From positions 1,984,001 through 2,048,000 of the forward strand of contig CP036290.1 of the NCBI GenBank assembly GCA_007750655.1: a stretch of DNA of 64,000 nt. The letters run 5' to 3'. The translations under genes were made by a program, and so were the position numbers. The DNA comes from Rohdeia mirabilis. GTDB lineage: Bacteria; Planctomycetota; UBA1135; GCA-002686595. The notes under the pieces were generated by a model that worked only from the letters and a program-made list of their open reading frames with translations, was not told the DNA's origin and made no database searches. The first letter of the stretch is position 1, and every line of letters begins with the position of its first letter. Shown here one piece after another: positions 26,672-35,000 of the stretch.

Positions 26672-27910
26672 TCAGGTACCGGTCACGAGCGGTTCGAAGC
26701 CGCGCTCCGTCAGCTCCAGTTCGATCGCGCGTCCCTCGCCCGCCCCGCGCGTCTCGATCAACACCTCGATCTCGACGCTGCCCACGGGAATGCGCCAACC
26801 GGCGCGGAAGTGGCTGATGTCGACGATGTTCGCTCCGTGCTCCGCGAGGACCTCGGCCATCGCGCGCAGCCGGCCGGGGACGTCGCGCGTGCGCAGGCGC
26901 ATCGCGTGGTAGCGACCGGCCTTCGTCAGGCCGCGCTCGATGACGCGCGCGATCAGGTTGAGATCGATGTTGCCGCCGCACATCAACGAACAGACCACGT
27001 CGCCCGCGCCGATGCGGCCCGCGAGCAGCGCCGCCACGCCCGCCGCACCCGCGCCCTCGGTCACGACCTTGACCTCCTCGATCCCGCGCACGATCGCCTC
27101 GGTGATCTCGCTTTCGGAGACGCTGACCATGTCGTCCACGAGGTCGCGGACCAACGGCCAGGTGTTCAGGCCGACGCGACCGACGCGGATCCCGTCGGCG
27201 ATCGTGGTGGGGCGCTCGACCTCGACGGGCTCGCCCGCGGCGAACGAGCGCGTCATGGGGTTCGCGCCCTCGGCCTGCACGCCGACGATGCGCACGCTCG
27301 GCTTCAGCGCCTTCACGGCCAGCGCGATGCCCGCGACCATGCCGCCGCCTCCGGTCGGGACGACGATCGTGTCCACGTCGGGCAGATCGGCCAGGATCTC
27401 GAGCCCGATCGTGCCCTGGCCGTGGATGACCTCGAGGTCGTCGAAGGGATGGACCATGACCAGGCCCTGCTCGTCGCACAGGGTGCGCGCCGTGGCGTAG
27501 GCCTCTTCGTAGTTCACGCCCGCCAGCACGACCTCGGCGCCGTGCGAACGCGTGCGGTCGACCTTCACGACGGGCGTGTCCTTCGGCATCACGATGACCG
27601 CCCGGCAACCCGTCAGTGCGCCCGCCAGCGCGACGCCCTGGGCGTGGTTCCCCGCCGAGGCCGCGACGATCCCGCGCGCGCGTTCGGCGTCCGAGAGCGT
27701 GAGCACGCGATTGAGCGCGCCGCGGACCTTGAACGAGCCCGTGCGCTGCAGCGTCTCGAGCTTGAGGTGGACGCGGCGCCCGACCACCGCTCCGAGCGAA
27801 TGGCTGATCACCGTCGGCGTCCGCACGATGTGCGGCTCGAGACGCTGCGCCGCGGCGCGGATGGCGGAGAGGGCCTGGGCCGGATGGGTGGGCGCGCTGG
27901 CGTCGGTCAT
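26672..27910 (-). CDS. ilvA: Threonine ammonia-lyase with C-terminal ACT domain
   Basis: A 412-residue PLP enzyme of the short threonine dehydratase type that converts threonine to 2-oxobutanoate and ammonia, the first committed step to isoleucine or a catabolic step. The PLP lysine is Lys61 in TGSFKVRGA. The substrate loop is SAGNHAQG and the phosphate-binding loop VPTGGGGMVAG. An ACT-type regulatory domain begins near residue 335 (RTRDVPGRLRAMAEVLAEHG). A single ACT domain and this length fit the TdcB-like biosynthetic/catabolic group rather than the two-ACT E. coli IlvA, so the symbol could also be tdcB. TAGGTT lies 11 nt before the ATG. Confidence 0.93.
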   Translation of the reverse strand: MTDASAPTHPAQALSAIRAAAQRLEPHIVRTPTVISHSLGAVVGRRVHLKLETLQRTGSFKVRGALNRVLTLSDAERARGIVAASAGNHAQGVALAGALTGCRAVIVMPKDTPVVKVDRTRSHGAEVVLAGVNYEEAYATARTLCDEQGLVMVHPFDDLEVIHGQGTIGLEILADLPDVDTIVVPTGGGGMVAGIALAVKALKPSVRIVGVQAEGANPMTRSFAAGEPVEVERPTTIADGIRVGRVGLNTWPLVRDLVDDMVSVSESEITEAIVRGIEEVKVVTEGAGAAGVAALLAGRIGAGDVVCSLMCGGNIDLNLIARVIERGLTKAGRYHAMRLRTRDVPGRLRAMAEVLAEHGANIVDISHFRAGWRIPVGSVEIEVLIETRGAGEGRAIELELTERGFEPLVTGT

Positions 27911-28006
27911 GGACGGATCTCAACCTAGAAGGCGCCACGCTGGCAAGCTCCGTCGCCCGAAGGCTCGACTCGGAGCGCGGTTCCGACGGGAACGGCTCCG
28001 TGCGGA

Positions 28007-28012
28007 TACCAT
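28007..28012 (+). promoter_or_regulatory. -10 box for leaderless transcript (gene at 28020)
   Basis: TACCAT ends 7 nt before the ATG at 28020. No Shine-Dalgarno sequence fits between the two, which suggests transcription begins at the start codon. Confidence 0.4.
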
Positions 28013-28019
28013 CGTGTCC

Positions 28020-29201
28020 ATGACGCACTATCTCGTACTCGGCGCGGGCCGCCAGGGCACCGCGGTCGTTCACGACCTCGTCGAGCACGGTGGCGCCACC
28101 TCCATCACCTGGGTGGATTCACGGGAGGCTTCGCTGCAGACGAGCATGCGGCGCGTCTCGCAGGCGACGGGCTTCAAGGCCCTGCGCGGTCAGGCGCTCG
28201 ACGCCTCCGATCGACGCGCCCTGATGCCCCTGTTCACCGAGGCGAAGGTGTGCGTGAACGCGCTGCCGTACCGCTACTCGCTGGCCATGACGCAGTTGGC
28301 GCTGGAAGGCGGGACGCACTACCTGGACCTGGGTGGCAACACCGAGATCGTGCAGGAACAGCTCGAGCTGCACCGCGCGCACCACCGCGGCGCCGAGCTG
28401 TGCGTGCTGCCCGACTGCGGTCTGATGCCGGGACTCGGCAACCTGCTCGTGGCTCTCGCCGTCGACGAACTCGGTCCGTGCTCGGTGGTCGAGGTGCGCT
28501 GCGGCGGCCTGCCCCAGGATCCGAAGCCGCCGCTCGACTACATGATCGTGTTCAGCGTCGCCGGACTGACGAACGAGTACTTCGGGCGCGCCCAGGTCCT
28601 GCGCGGCGGCGCGGTGACCGAGGTGCCGACGTTCACCGAGCTCGAGGAGTTCGAGGTCGAAGGGCTGGGACCGGTCGAGGCCTTCATCACCTCAGGCGGG
28701 CTCTCGACGACGCCGCAGACCTTCGCGGGTCGCATCGACGAGCTGGACTACAAGACCATCCGCTACCGGGGGCACCACGGGAAGTTCAAGGTGCTGCTCG
28801 AACTCGGGCTGCTGGGGGAGGATCCGGTTCGTGTCGGCAACGCGGACATCGTTCCGCGCCAACTCCTGCACCACCAGCTCGAGAAGCACCTCACGCACCC
28901 GGGCGCCAAGGACGTCACGGTGTTGACCATGCGGGCGGAGGCGAAACCGAAGAAGAAGGGCGCGCAGGCTCCCGAGGGCAAGCGGGCGATCCGCGCGCGC
29001 ATGCTCGACGTGCACGACGAACGCACGGGCTACTCGTCGATGGAGCGCACCACCGCTTTCTCGGCCACCGCCTGTGCGGCGATGATCGCGCGCGGCGATG
29101 CGGTCGTCGGCCCCGGAACGCTCGAGACGGCGATCGATCCGCACACGTTCCTGCGGGAGCTGGCGACGCGCGGCATCGAGGTCACGATCGAGCGCGACTG
29201 A
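28020..29201 (+). CDS. Saccharopine dehydrogenase-family oxidoreductase
   Basis: A 393-residue NAD(P)-dependent enzyme. The Rossmann motif is at the N-terminus (YLVLGAGRQGTAVVHDLVEHG), followed by VCVNALPYRYSLAMTQLALEGGTHYLDLGG and LPDCGLMPGLGNLLVALAV, typical of the saccharopine dehydrogenase/lysine 6-dehydrogenase group. A Lys-rich loop (KPKKKG) sits in the C-terminal part. Likely substrates are lysine or saccharopine; with gcdH elsewhere in the window a lysine breakdown role is possible but unproven. The ATG at 28020 is chosen because the Rossmann fold begins directly there. The gene stands alone, with a palindromic terminator downstream. Confidence 0.87.
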   Translation: MTHYLVLGAGRQGTAVVHDLVEHGGATSITWVDSREASLQTSMRRVSQATGFKALRGQALDASDRRALMPLFTEAKVCVNALPYRYSLAMTQLALEGGTHYLDLGGNTEIVQEQLELHRAHHRGAELCVLPDCGLMPGLGNLLVALAVDELGPCSVVEVRCGGLPQDPKPPLDYMIVFSVAGLTNEYFGRAQVLRGGAVTEVPTFTELEEFEVEGLGPVEAFITSGGLSTTPQTFAGRIDELDYKTIRYRGHHGKFKVLLELGLLGEDPVRVGNADIVPRQLLHHQLEKHLTHPGAKDVTVLTMRAEAKPKKKGAQAPEGKRAIRARMLDVHDERTGYSSMERTTAFSATACAAMIARGDAVVGPGTLETAIDPHTFLRELATRGIEVTIERD

Positions 29202-29252
29202 CGGCGCCCGTCGATCGGTCCGGCGCGAGCGTTCCGGACCTCCGCACGCGAA

Positions 29253-29288
29253 GCGGCCCGCCTCCGTCGATCGACGGAGGCGGGCCGC
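29253..29288. terminator. Bidirectional palindromic terminator
   Basis: A perfect 16 bp stem (GCGGCCCGCCTCCGTC with its complement) around GATC, between convergent genes ending at 29201 and 29342. Confidence 0.75.
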
Positions 29289-29341
29289 GGTCCGTTGCGG
29301 TCGAGCGTCGCGCGCGCCGCACGGATGCGGCGGCGAGCGGC

Positions 29342-29644
29342 TCAGGCGAGCTTCTTCTGCAGGTCGCCCTTCTCGAACATCTCGAGCATGATGTCGCTGC
29401 CGCCGATCAGTTCGCCGTTGATGAACAATTGCGGCGTGGTCGGCCAGTTCGAGTAGGCGACGAGCGACGGGCGGATGGACTCGTCCTCGAAGATGTTGAC
29501 GACCTCGAACTCGACGCCGGTGCGGTCGAGGATCTCGATGGCGCGGGCGCTGAAGCCGCACATCGGTTGGAAGCGCGTGCCCTTGGCGAAGAGCACGACG
29601 GGCTTGGACGTGACGATGTCCTGGATCGTTTCCTTGGTGAACAT
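29342..29644 (-). CDS. grxD: Monothiol glutaredoxin (Grx4 type)
   Basis: A 100-residue CGFS glutaredoxin. The signature CGFS is at 29-32 within FAKGTRFQPMCGFSARAIEIL, and the GSH-contact region NWPTTPQLFINGELIGGSDI is intact. These proteins bind a [2Fe-2S] cluster between two monomers and glutathione and deliver iron-sulfur clusters rather than reduce disulfides. The bolA-type gene lies 110 bp upstream on the same strand; Grx4 and BolA proteins are known to form a shared iron-sulfur complex, so the pairing is meaningful. Confidence 0.95.
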   Translation of the reverse strand: MFTKETIQDIVTSKPVVLFAKGTRFQPMCGFSARAIEILDRTGVEFEVVNIFEDESIRPSLVAYSNWPTTPQLFINGELIGGSDIMLEMFEKGDLQKKLA

Positions 29645-29754
29645 GAGAGTGTGTGTGGGTCGGAGAGTGATCGGGTCGGTGCGGAGCGCGTCGGCCGCCG
29701 CGTTCGGTCGAAGAGTGCGTTCGTCGGGGCGATCGCGTCCGGGACGCGTGGCCC

Positions 29755-29985
29755 TCAGGGAGTGCGGGTCTTGATCTGCAGGGCGTGGATGGCGCCACCG
29801 AGGTGTTCGCCGCAGGCCGCATGCACGATCTTGTGCTGATCGATGATGCTCTTGCCGTCGAAGATCGGCGAGGTCACGTCCACGGCGAAGTGGTCGGAGG
29901 TGCCCGTCAGGTCGCGGACCTGGACGACGGCATCGGGGATCTCACGCTCGAGGATGACCTTGAGCTGGCTGGTGGAGAGGAGCAC
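29755..29985 (-). CDS. bolA: BolA-family protein
   Basis: A 76-residue protein with the BolA alpha-beta fold: LKVILEREIPDAVVQVRDLTG, then DHFAVDVTSPIFDGKSIIDQHKIVHAAC and HALQIKT at the end. The conserved DHF and HK..VH residues, possible cluster ligands, are present. The length fits the short BolA/IbaG type. No ATG is available near the conserved start, so the GTG at 29985 is used. It probably acts with the CGFS glutaredoxin encoded next to it in iron-sulfur cluster handling. Confidence 0.9.
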   Translation of the reverse strand: MLLSTSQLKVILEREIPDAVVQVRDLTGTSDHFAVDVTSPIFDGKSIIDQHKIVHAACGEHLGGAIHALQIKTRTP

Positions 29986-30278
29986 GGGATCGGATTCGCT
30001 GTCGGGGTTTCGTAGGGGGTCGCGGAGGCGGGGCGCCAGTGCCCAGGCCGATCGGCGCGGCGGCGGAACGAGCGTAGAGTACGGCCGGAGCGGCACGCCG
30101 CGGCCCTCGTTCCAAGGTCCTGGTCGGCCTTCGAAGCCAGCCGGTCGTCGGGCCACGGCGAGCGAGCCGAGTCCGAGCGACCGCGAAAGCCATGGGGCCG
30201 AAGCCCCGCGGGTCCGAAGCCCCAGGGGCCCGCGTGGGCGCGCCGCTCCATGGACCACGAAACTGCCCGATTCGACCG

Positions 30279-31187
30279 ATGATCTCCTCCACGTTCGCCC
30301 TCGCCGAGACCGCGCGCCCTCTGGCCGAAGCCCTGCCGGAGCTGTTCGGCCGCCTGCACCCGGTGACGATCCACTTCCCGATCGCTCTGCTGCTGATGGC
30401 GGCCGTGTTCGAGGGTCTGAACGCCCTGCGCGGGGACGCGGGGCTGCGGCGCGCCGCCGTGCTGTGTCTGTGGTTCGGAACCCTGGGTGCCTTGGTCGCA
30501 GGCGGGACCGGGTGGGTCCACGAGAGCCTCGAACCGTCGCGCGAGCCCGACGTCGAGCTGCACCGGTGGCTCGGAGTGGCCGCCGCCGCCTTCGCTCTGC
30601 TCACCTCGGTCGTGGCGGTCGTGGCCCTCGGAGCGCGCAAGGGAGCGCGCTCCGTGCGGCTGTTCCGCGCCGGGCTGGTGATCACCGCGGTGCTGACCGG
30701 CGGAACCGGCAAGATCGGCGGCGAGATGGTGTGGGGCGCGGACTGGTACTCGCGTCCGTTCGAGGCCCGTCCGGCGCTCTCGATCCCGCCCATCCAGCTG
30801 CCGCCGATCGGGCTGGACGGCAGCGGCGCCGGCGTGAGCGCTCCGTCGTCGCCGTCCGACCCGGGGCCGATCACGTACCTCGGGCACGTCGAGCCGGTGC
30901 TGGCGCGTCACTGCTACGAGTGCCACGGGCCGACGGGGAAGGCCGACGGCGACCTGCGTTTCTCGGAGCTCGCGAAGGCCCAGGAGATCTACTTCGGCTT
31001 CGACTGGGAGGCGTTGATCGCACCCGGTTCGCCCGACGACTCCGCGCTGTACGGCGTGCTGGTGCTGCCGCGCGACCACGATCTCGCGATGCCACCGAAG
31101 GCCGAGGGCGAGATGTCGGCCGACGAGATCGAACGCGTGCGCCGCTGGATCGCCGAGGGTTCGACGCTCGAAGCGATGTTGCGCTGA
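30279..31187 (+). CDS. DUF2231 membrane protein fused to a planctomycete cytochrome c-type domain
   Basis: A 302-residue protein. The N-terminal half has four membrane helices opening with LHPVTIHFPIALLLMAAVFEG, the DUF2231 signature. The C-terminal third is a heme-type domain with CxxCH in RHCYECHGPTGKADGDLRFS and the late motif MPPKAEGEMSADEIERVRRWIAEG, matching the PSCyt1-like cytochromes of Planctomycetota. The heme domain should face the periplasm. It may carry electrons to or from the quinone pool, but no partner oxidase is adjacent. The ATG at 30279 is chosen because the DUF2231 motif follows soon after. Confidence 0.87.
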   Translation: MISSTFALAETARPLAEALPELFGRLHPVTIHFPIALLLMAAVFEGLNALRGDAGLRRAAVLCLWFGTLGALVAGGTGWVHESLEPSREPDVELHRWLGVAAAAFALLTSVVAVVALGARKGARSVRLFRAGLVITAVLTGGTGKIGGEMVWGADWYSRPFEARPALSIPPIQLPPIGLDGSGAGVSAPSSPSDPGPITYLGHVEPVLARHCYECHGPTGKADGDLRFSELAKAQEIYFGFDWEALIAPGSPDDSALYGVLVLPRDHDLAMPPKAEGEMSADEIERVRRWIAEGSTLEAMLR

Positions 31188-31189
31188 GA

Positions 31190-31204
31190 GCCGGTCCGAC
31201 CGGC
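31190..31204. terminator. Short hairpin between convergent genes
   Basis: GCCGGT-CCG-ACCGGC, a perfect 6 bp stem just after the stop at 31187 and before the convergent phnE gene end. Confidence 0.4.
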
Positions 31205-31235
31205 GCTCCGTCCGGATCACCGCACGCGTCGCCGT

Positions 31236-32162
31236 TCAGGCGTCGCGCAGGTAGCGCCGCACCAGGTAGCTCAGCGCGTCCGCCGCGAGCACCAGCACGA
31301 CGCCCAGCCCGATCAGGAGGGCCATCTCGTCGTAGTACAGCTTCGACCGCGCGTCCTGGATGACGTAGCCCAGCGTGCTGACGCCCAGGAGTCCGAGGAC
31401 CGTGGCCTCGCGCACGCAGGTCTCGTAGCGGTAGAACACGTACAGCAGAAGACGCCCGAGCGAGAGCGGGAAGCCGGCTGCGAACGCCACCTGCGCGCGC
31501 GTCGCCCCGGCGCCGCGCAGGGCACGCAACGGCGCCGCGGGCAGGTTCTCGAGGGTCTCGGCCTGCAGGCGCGCGAGGATGCCGCCGTTGTGGATCGCGA
31601 GGGCCAAAACGGCGGGCCACGCGCTGTAGGGCAACAGCGCCATGAGCAGGAAGGCCAGCACGTACTCGGGGAGCGCGCGCGAGGCGACGAACGACCCGCG
31701 CACCAGGTGTCGGACGATGCGCCAGCCGCCGCGATCGCGACTCGGATCGAGCGGCTCGCGCGTCGCGATGTTGCGCGCGCCCAGAGGTGCGGCGAGTGCC
31801 GCGAACAGCGCGGCCAGCGCGATGGCTCCGATCGCAAGGTGCAACGTGGTCCAGGCCGCCTCGAGCCCGCGGGTGCGCTCGAGGACGTCGCCGGCCCACG
31901 CGCCGAGCTCGCCGAGACTCCACGGCCGACCGCGCAGCGGCTCCGGCTCGAGCTCGCCGACGAAGCGCGCGAGGTTCTGGCGCGACGAGGCCTCGAGGAG
32001 GTAGCTCGGGAAGAGACCGCCCGTCGTCCAGGCCAGCACCCCGAGCAGTCCGACCAGACCGACCGAGACGGTCAGGTAGCGACTGCGCGGGCGGCGCGCG
32101 GCGAGTTCGCGGATGCGCCGCTGTCGGTCGGCGCCGAGCCCCGTGTCCACGGCACCGCTCAT
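31236..32162 (-). CDS. phnE: Phosphonate-type ABC transporter permease 2
   Basis: A 308-residue inner-membrane permease of the PhnE family. It has about six helices and the coupling-helix region ALRGAGATRAQVAFAAGFPLSLGRLLLYVFYRYETCVREATVLGLLG, where ALRGAGAT is the EAA-type loop and FYRYE...REA is typical of PhnE. The ATG overlaps the stop of the upstream permease gene by 4 bp. It is the last gene of a four-gene unit in the order binding protein, ATPase, permease, permease. It would form the heterodimeric channel with the other PhnE. Confidence 0.92.
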   Translation of the reverse strand: MSGAVDTGLGADRQRRIRELAARRPRSRYLTVSVGLVGLLGVLAWTTGGLFPSYLLEASSRQNLARFVGELEPEPLRGRPWSLGELGAWAGDVLERTRGLEAAWTTLHLAIGAIALAALFAALAAPLGARNIATREPLDPSRDRGGWRIVRHLVRGSFVASRALPEYVLAFLLMALLPYSAWPAVLALAIHNGGILARLQAETLENLPAAPLRALRGAGATRAQVAFAAGFPLSLGRLLLYVFYRYETCVREATVLGLLGVSTLGYVIQDARSKLYYDEMALLIGLGVVLVLAADALSYLVRRYLRDA

Positions 32163-33067
32163 ACGACGAACCGCCTGCGCAGACCGGCGCTCCACAGTTC
32201 GAAGACGACCACCATCAGGGCCAGGGCGTAGAGGTAGGTCCAGACCTCGGCGTAGTGCAGGTCGAACCAGGCCAGCTTCAGGTCGAGGCCCAGCGTCGGC
32301 AGTCCGAAGAAGCCCATCACCGCGGCCGACCGCAGGGCGCACTCGAAGCGGTAGAAGGTGTAGGCGACGGCGTTCGGGAGCACGCCCGGCACCAGTCCGA
32401 AGACCAGCTCGCAACGTCGCGACGCGCCCAGCTGTCGCAGCGCGAGTGCCGGCTGCCTCGGCTCCTCGTCGAGCATCTCGCTGAAGACCTTCGCCAGCGT
32501 GCCGGCGTAGGGGATCGACAGGGCCAGCGCGGCCGAGAACGGCGTCAGTCCGAACGCGGCCAGGAACACGACCGCCCACAGGAGTTCGTGGACGGAGCGC
32601 ATCAGCGCGATCGCGACGCGCACGGATGCGAACAGGACGAGGCGCAGGGAACGCAGGGCGCGCGGACCTTCGCGATCCTCCCAGAACGCGCTCGCGCCCA
32701 TCAGGCCCAGGACGCTGCCCACCGCGATCGCGAGCGTCATGCCGCCGGCGGCGAGCAGGATCGTGTGCCAGACGCCGAGCGCGACCTTGACGAGGAAGGG
32801 ACGGTAGCCGGGGGACGGGTCCTCGTAGTCGAGTGCCGGCGACAGGGCCTGTGCGAAGAACGCGCGCGCGATCCGCCAGCCCGACTCACCGGGAACGAGA
32901 CCCGACAGCGGCGTGTCGAGCTGCGTGAACGCAAGGAGCGCGAGCAGGGCGAGGCCGACCGTGACGAGCAGGCGCCGGCCGACGTTGCGCACGAGGCTCG
33001 ACGAGGGCGGAAGCGGCGCGCGCCGGGGGCGTCCGTGCGCTTCGGACCGGGGCGGCTCAGGCGCCAT
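32159..33067 (-). CDS. phnE: Phosphonate-type ABC transporter permease 1
   Basis: A 302-residue PhnE-family permease. Membrane segments include LLVTVGLALLALLAFTQLD and VWHTILLAAGGMTLAIAVGS. The EAA-type coupling loop is ALRQLGASRRCELVFGLVPGVLPNAVAYTFYRFECALRSAAVMGFFG, and the PhnE-like MRSVHELLWAVVFLAAFGL is present. The start overlaps the phnC stop by 11 bp and the stop overlaps the next permease. The N-terminal 25 residues are charged and cytosolic. Confidence 0.92.
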   Translation of the reverse strand: MAPEPPRSEAHGRPRRAPLPPSSSLVRNVGRRLLVTVGLALLALLAFTQLDTPLSGLVPGESGWRIARAFFAQALSPALDYEDPSPGYRPFLVKVALGVWHTILLAAGGMTLAIAVGSVLGLMGASAFWEDREGPRALRSLRLVLFASVRVAIALMRSVHELLWAVVFLAAFGLTPFSAALALSIPYAGTLAKVFSEMLDEEPRQPALALRQLGASRRCELVFGLVPGVLPNAVAYTFYRFECALRSAAVMGFFGLPTLGLDLKLAWFDLHYAEVWTYLYALALMVVVFELWSAGLRRRFVV

Positions 33068-33848
33068 CCGACAGCAGCTCGGTGTCGTCGAGCTGGTACA
33101 GCCGTTCGAAGTCCCGGGTGTCGACGGCGGCGGTGGGGCGGTCGAACACGACCTCGCCGGCGCGCAGACCCACGAGTCGATCGAAGCTCGCGCGCGCCAG
33201 TTCGAGGCTGTGGATCGAGACCACGAGGGTCAGACCTTCCTCGCGCGCCAACTCGGTCAAGAGATCGATCACGGCCCGCGCGCGCGCCGGGTCGACCGAC
33301 GCGACCGGCTCGTCGGCCAGCAGGATGCGCGGGCGTTGGTGCAGGGCGCGTGCGATCGCGACCCGCTGCTGTTGGCCGCCGGAGAGCGTGTCCGTGCGCT
33401 CGAAGAGCTTCTCCTCGATGCCGACCCGCTCGAGCAGTCGGTGGATCTCGTGCACCTCGGAGCGCGACGGCGCGAACACCGAGCGCAGGCCGCCCACGAG
33501 CGAACGCTCGCCGAGTCGCCCCAGCGCCACGTTGTGGTTCACGCGCAGGAGCGGGACGAGCCCCAGGTGCTGGTGCACGAACCCGATCGAGCGCCGGACC
33601 GCGCGCAGTTGGCGCTGGTCCAAGGACGCGGGATCGCGCCCGTCGATCGCGACGCTGCCGACGGTCGGATGGAGCGCGCCACCGAGGGCGCGCAACAAGG
33701 TCGTCTTGCCGCTGCCCGAGGGACCGACGAGCGCGAGCTGCTCGCCGGGTCGAACCGCGAGATCGACGCCGCGCAGGACGGTCTTCGAGCCGAACGTGAC
33801 GCCCAGCGCGCGAGCCTCGAGGGCCAGGTGGTCGTCGGTGTGATCCAC
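33057..33848 (-). CDS. phnC: Phosphonate-type ABC transporter ATP-binding protein
   Basis: A 263-residue ABC ATPase. Walker A is GPSGSGKT at 42-49, the Q-loop FVHQHLGLV, the signature LSGGQQQRVAIARAL, Walker B ILLADEPVAS and the switch His in VVSIHSLELA. The insertion with NVALGRLGERSLVGGLRSVF between the Q-loop and the signature is typical of PhnC. It is started by a GTG at 33848. It energises uptake of phosphonate, phosphite or phosphate esters through the two PhnE permeases encoded downstream with overlap. Confidence 0.94.
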   Translation of the reverse strand: MDHTDDHLALEARALGVTFGSKTVLRGVDLAVRPGEQLALVGPSGSGKTTLLRALGGALHPTVGSVAIDGRDPASLDQRQLRAVRRSIGFVHQHLGLVPLLRVNHNVALGRLGERSLVGGLRSVFAPSRSEVHEIHRLLERVGIEEKLFERTDTLSGGQQQRVAIARALHQRPRILLADEPVASVDPARARAVIDLLTELAREEGLTLVVSIHSLELARASFDRLVGLRAGEVVFDRPTAAVDTRDFERLYQLDDTELLSDGA

Positions 33849-33938
33849 GCGTGGTGTGGTTCGAAGCTCGGCCGGTGCAGCGCTCCCGGTTCGCGTGCGA
33901 GGTGCGAATCGGGAGACGCCGCCGTGGTCCGCGCTCGC

Positions 33939-34841
33939 TCAGCGCAGGAGCTCGAGCTGTTCGGCCAGGCCGACCAGCGGAGCGAAGTCCTCGTTGCGTG
34001 CAGTGGTCAATCCCTCGGGCCGGTCGAGAGCGGACAAGAGCTCTGGATCGTCGATGGAGACCAGGACCGCCTGTAGGCGATCGATCGTGCCGGCGCCGAA
34101 GATCTCGTCGATCGCGGGGTGCGCGTTCCACGAGTAGTCGGGGTAGTCAGGCGTCTGCCAGACGATGAAGCACCGGGCCGGGTCGATGGCACCTTCGGCG
34201 AGGCGCTTGTCGTAGGTCGTGTAGGACAGGGCGCCGGCGTCGACGCTCCCGTTCTGCACGGCTTCCCAGGTCTTGTCGTGGCTGCCCGAGTAGCGGTTCG
34301 GCGACCCGAAGAAGTCCTCGGGGCTCTGCTTCGTCGCTTCGCGGATGAAGAACTCGGGCATGAGGCGACCCGAGGTCGAACTGTCGGAGCCGAACGTGAA
34401 GCTCTTGCCCGCGAGCTCCATCGGGAAGGGACCCGAGCCGCCCGGTTCGAGACCGCTGTCGGGGTTCGCGATGAAGTAGCTCTTGTAGCGCGGGTCGATG
34501 GTGCCCTGCGCGATGGCTCGGGCGCCGTCGACGGCAAGGCGCGCGCGCACCCCCGTCAGACCACCGAACCAGGCCAGGTGCACCTGGCCGTTCGTGAAGG
34601 CCTCGACGGAAGCCGTGTAGTCGGCGACCGGAACGAACTCGACCTGGATGCCGAGCTCTTCGGTGAGGTGGGCCGCGACGGTGTCGAAGCGCTGCTTCAG
34701 TTCGGTCGCGTTCTGGTCCGGGATCGCGGTGAACTTCAGGACGGCGGCTTCGGTCCCGTGGGACTCGGCCGAGCACGACACGAACAACGGTGCCGCGACG
34801 AGCACGACGCTGGTGCCCAGGGCACGGAGAAGGGATCTCAT
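33939..34841 (-). CDS. phnD: Phosphonate-type substrate-binding lipoprotein
   Basis: A 300-residue binding protein with a lipoprotein signal (LGTSVVLVAAPLFVSC, Cys anchor). It belongs to the PhnD/PtxB periplasmic binding family: FTAIPDQNATELKQRFDTVAAHLTEELG, FVPVADYTASVEAFTNGQVHLAWFGGLTG, SGSHDKTWEAVQNGSVDAGAL and FIVWQTPDYPDYSWNAHP. These resemble the ligand-binding segments of phosphonate and phosphite receptors. It is first in the operon, 90 bp before phnC. No phosphonate-degrading genes are nearby, so the ligand could equally be phosphite or a phosphate ester. Confidence 0.92.
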   Translation of the reverse strand: MRSLLRALGTSVVLVAAPLFVSCSAESHGTEAAVLKFTAIPDQNATELKQRFDTVAAHLTEELGIQVEFVPVADYTASVEAFTNGQVHLAWFGGLTGVRARLAVDGARAIAQGTIDPRYKSYFIANPDSGLEPGGSGPFPMELAGKSFTFGSDSSTSGRLMPEFFIREATKQSPEDFFGSPNRYSGSHDKTWEAVQNGSVDAGALSYTTYDKRLAEGAIDPARCFIVWQTPDYPDYSWNAHPAIDEIFGAGTIDRLQAVLVSIDDPELLSALDRPEGLTTARNEDFAPLVGLAEQLELLR

Positions 34842-35000
34842 GATCGGAATCTTCCCCTTCGTCTGTCGGGGAAGCCGGGTGGGTGAACGTGGGCCGGGCG
34901 CACGTCGATCGCGTGCCCGAGAGAGGCCCAGCATAGGCCCCGGGGAGCGCCGGTGCGACCGCTGCCGCCGCGACCGGTCGATCCAGGCCGAAGGGTGCCC

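Noticed and set aside
26378..27910. Threonine-responsive T-box or attenuator linking tRNA-Thr and threonine dehydratase
   Set aside because: The genes are convergent, and no leader with T-box features lies upstream of the dehydratase start.
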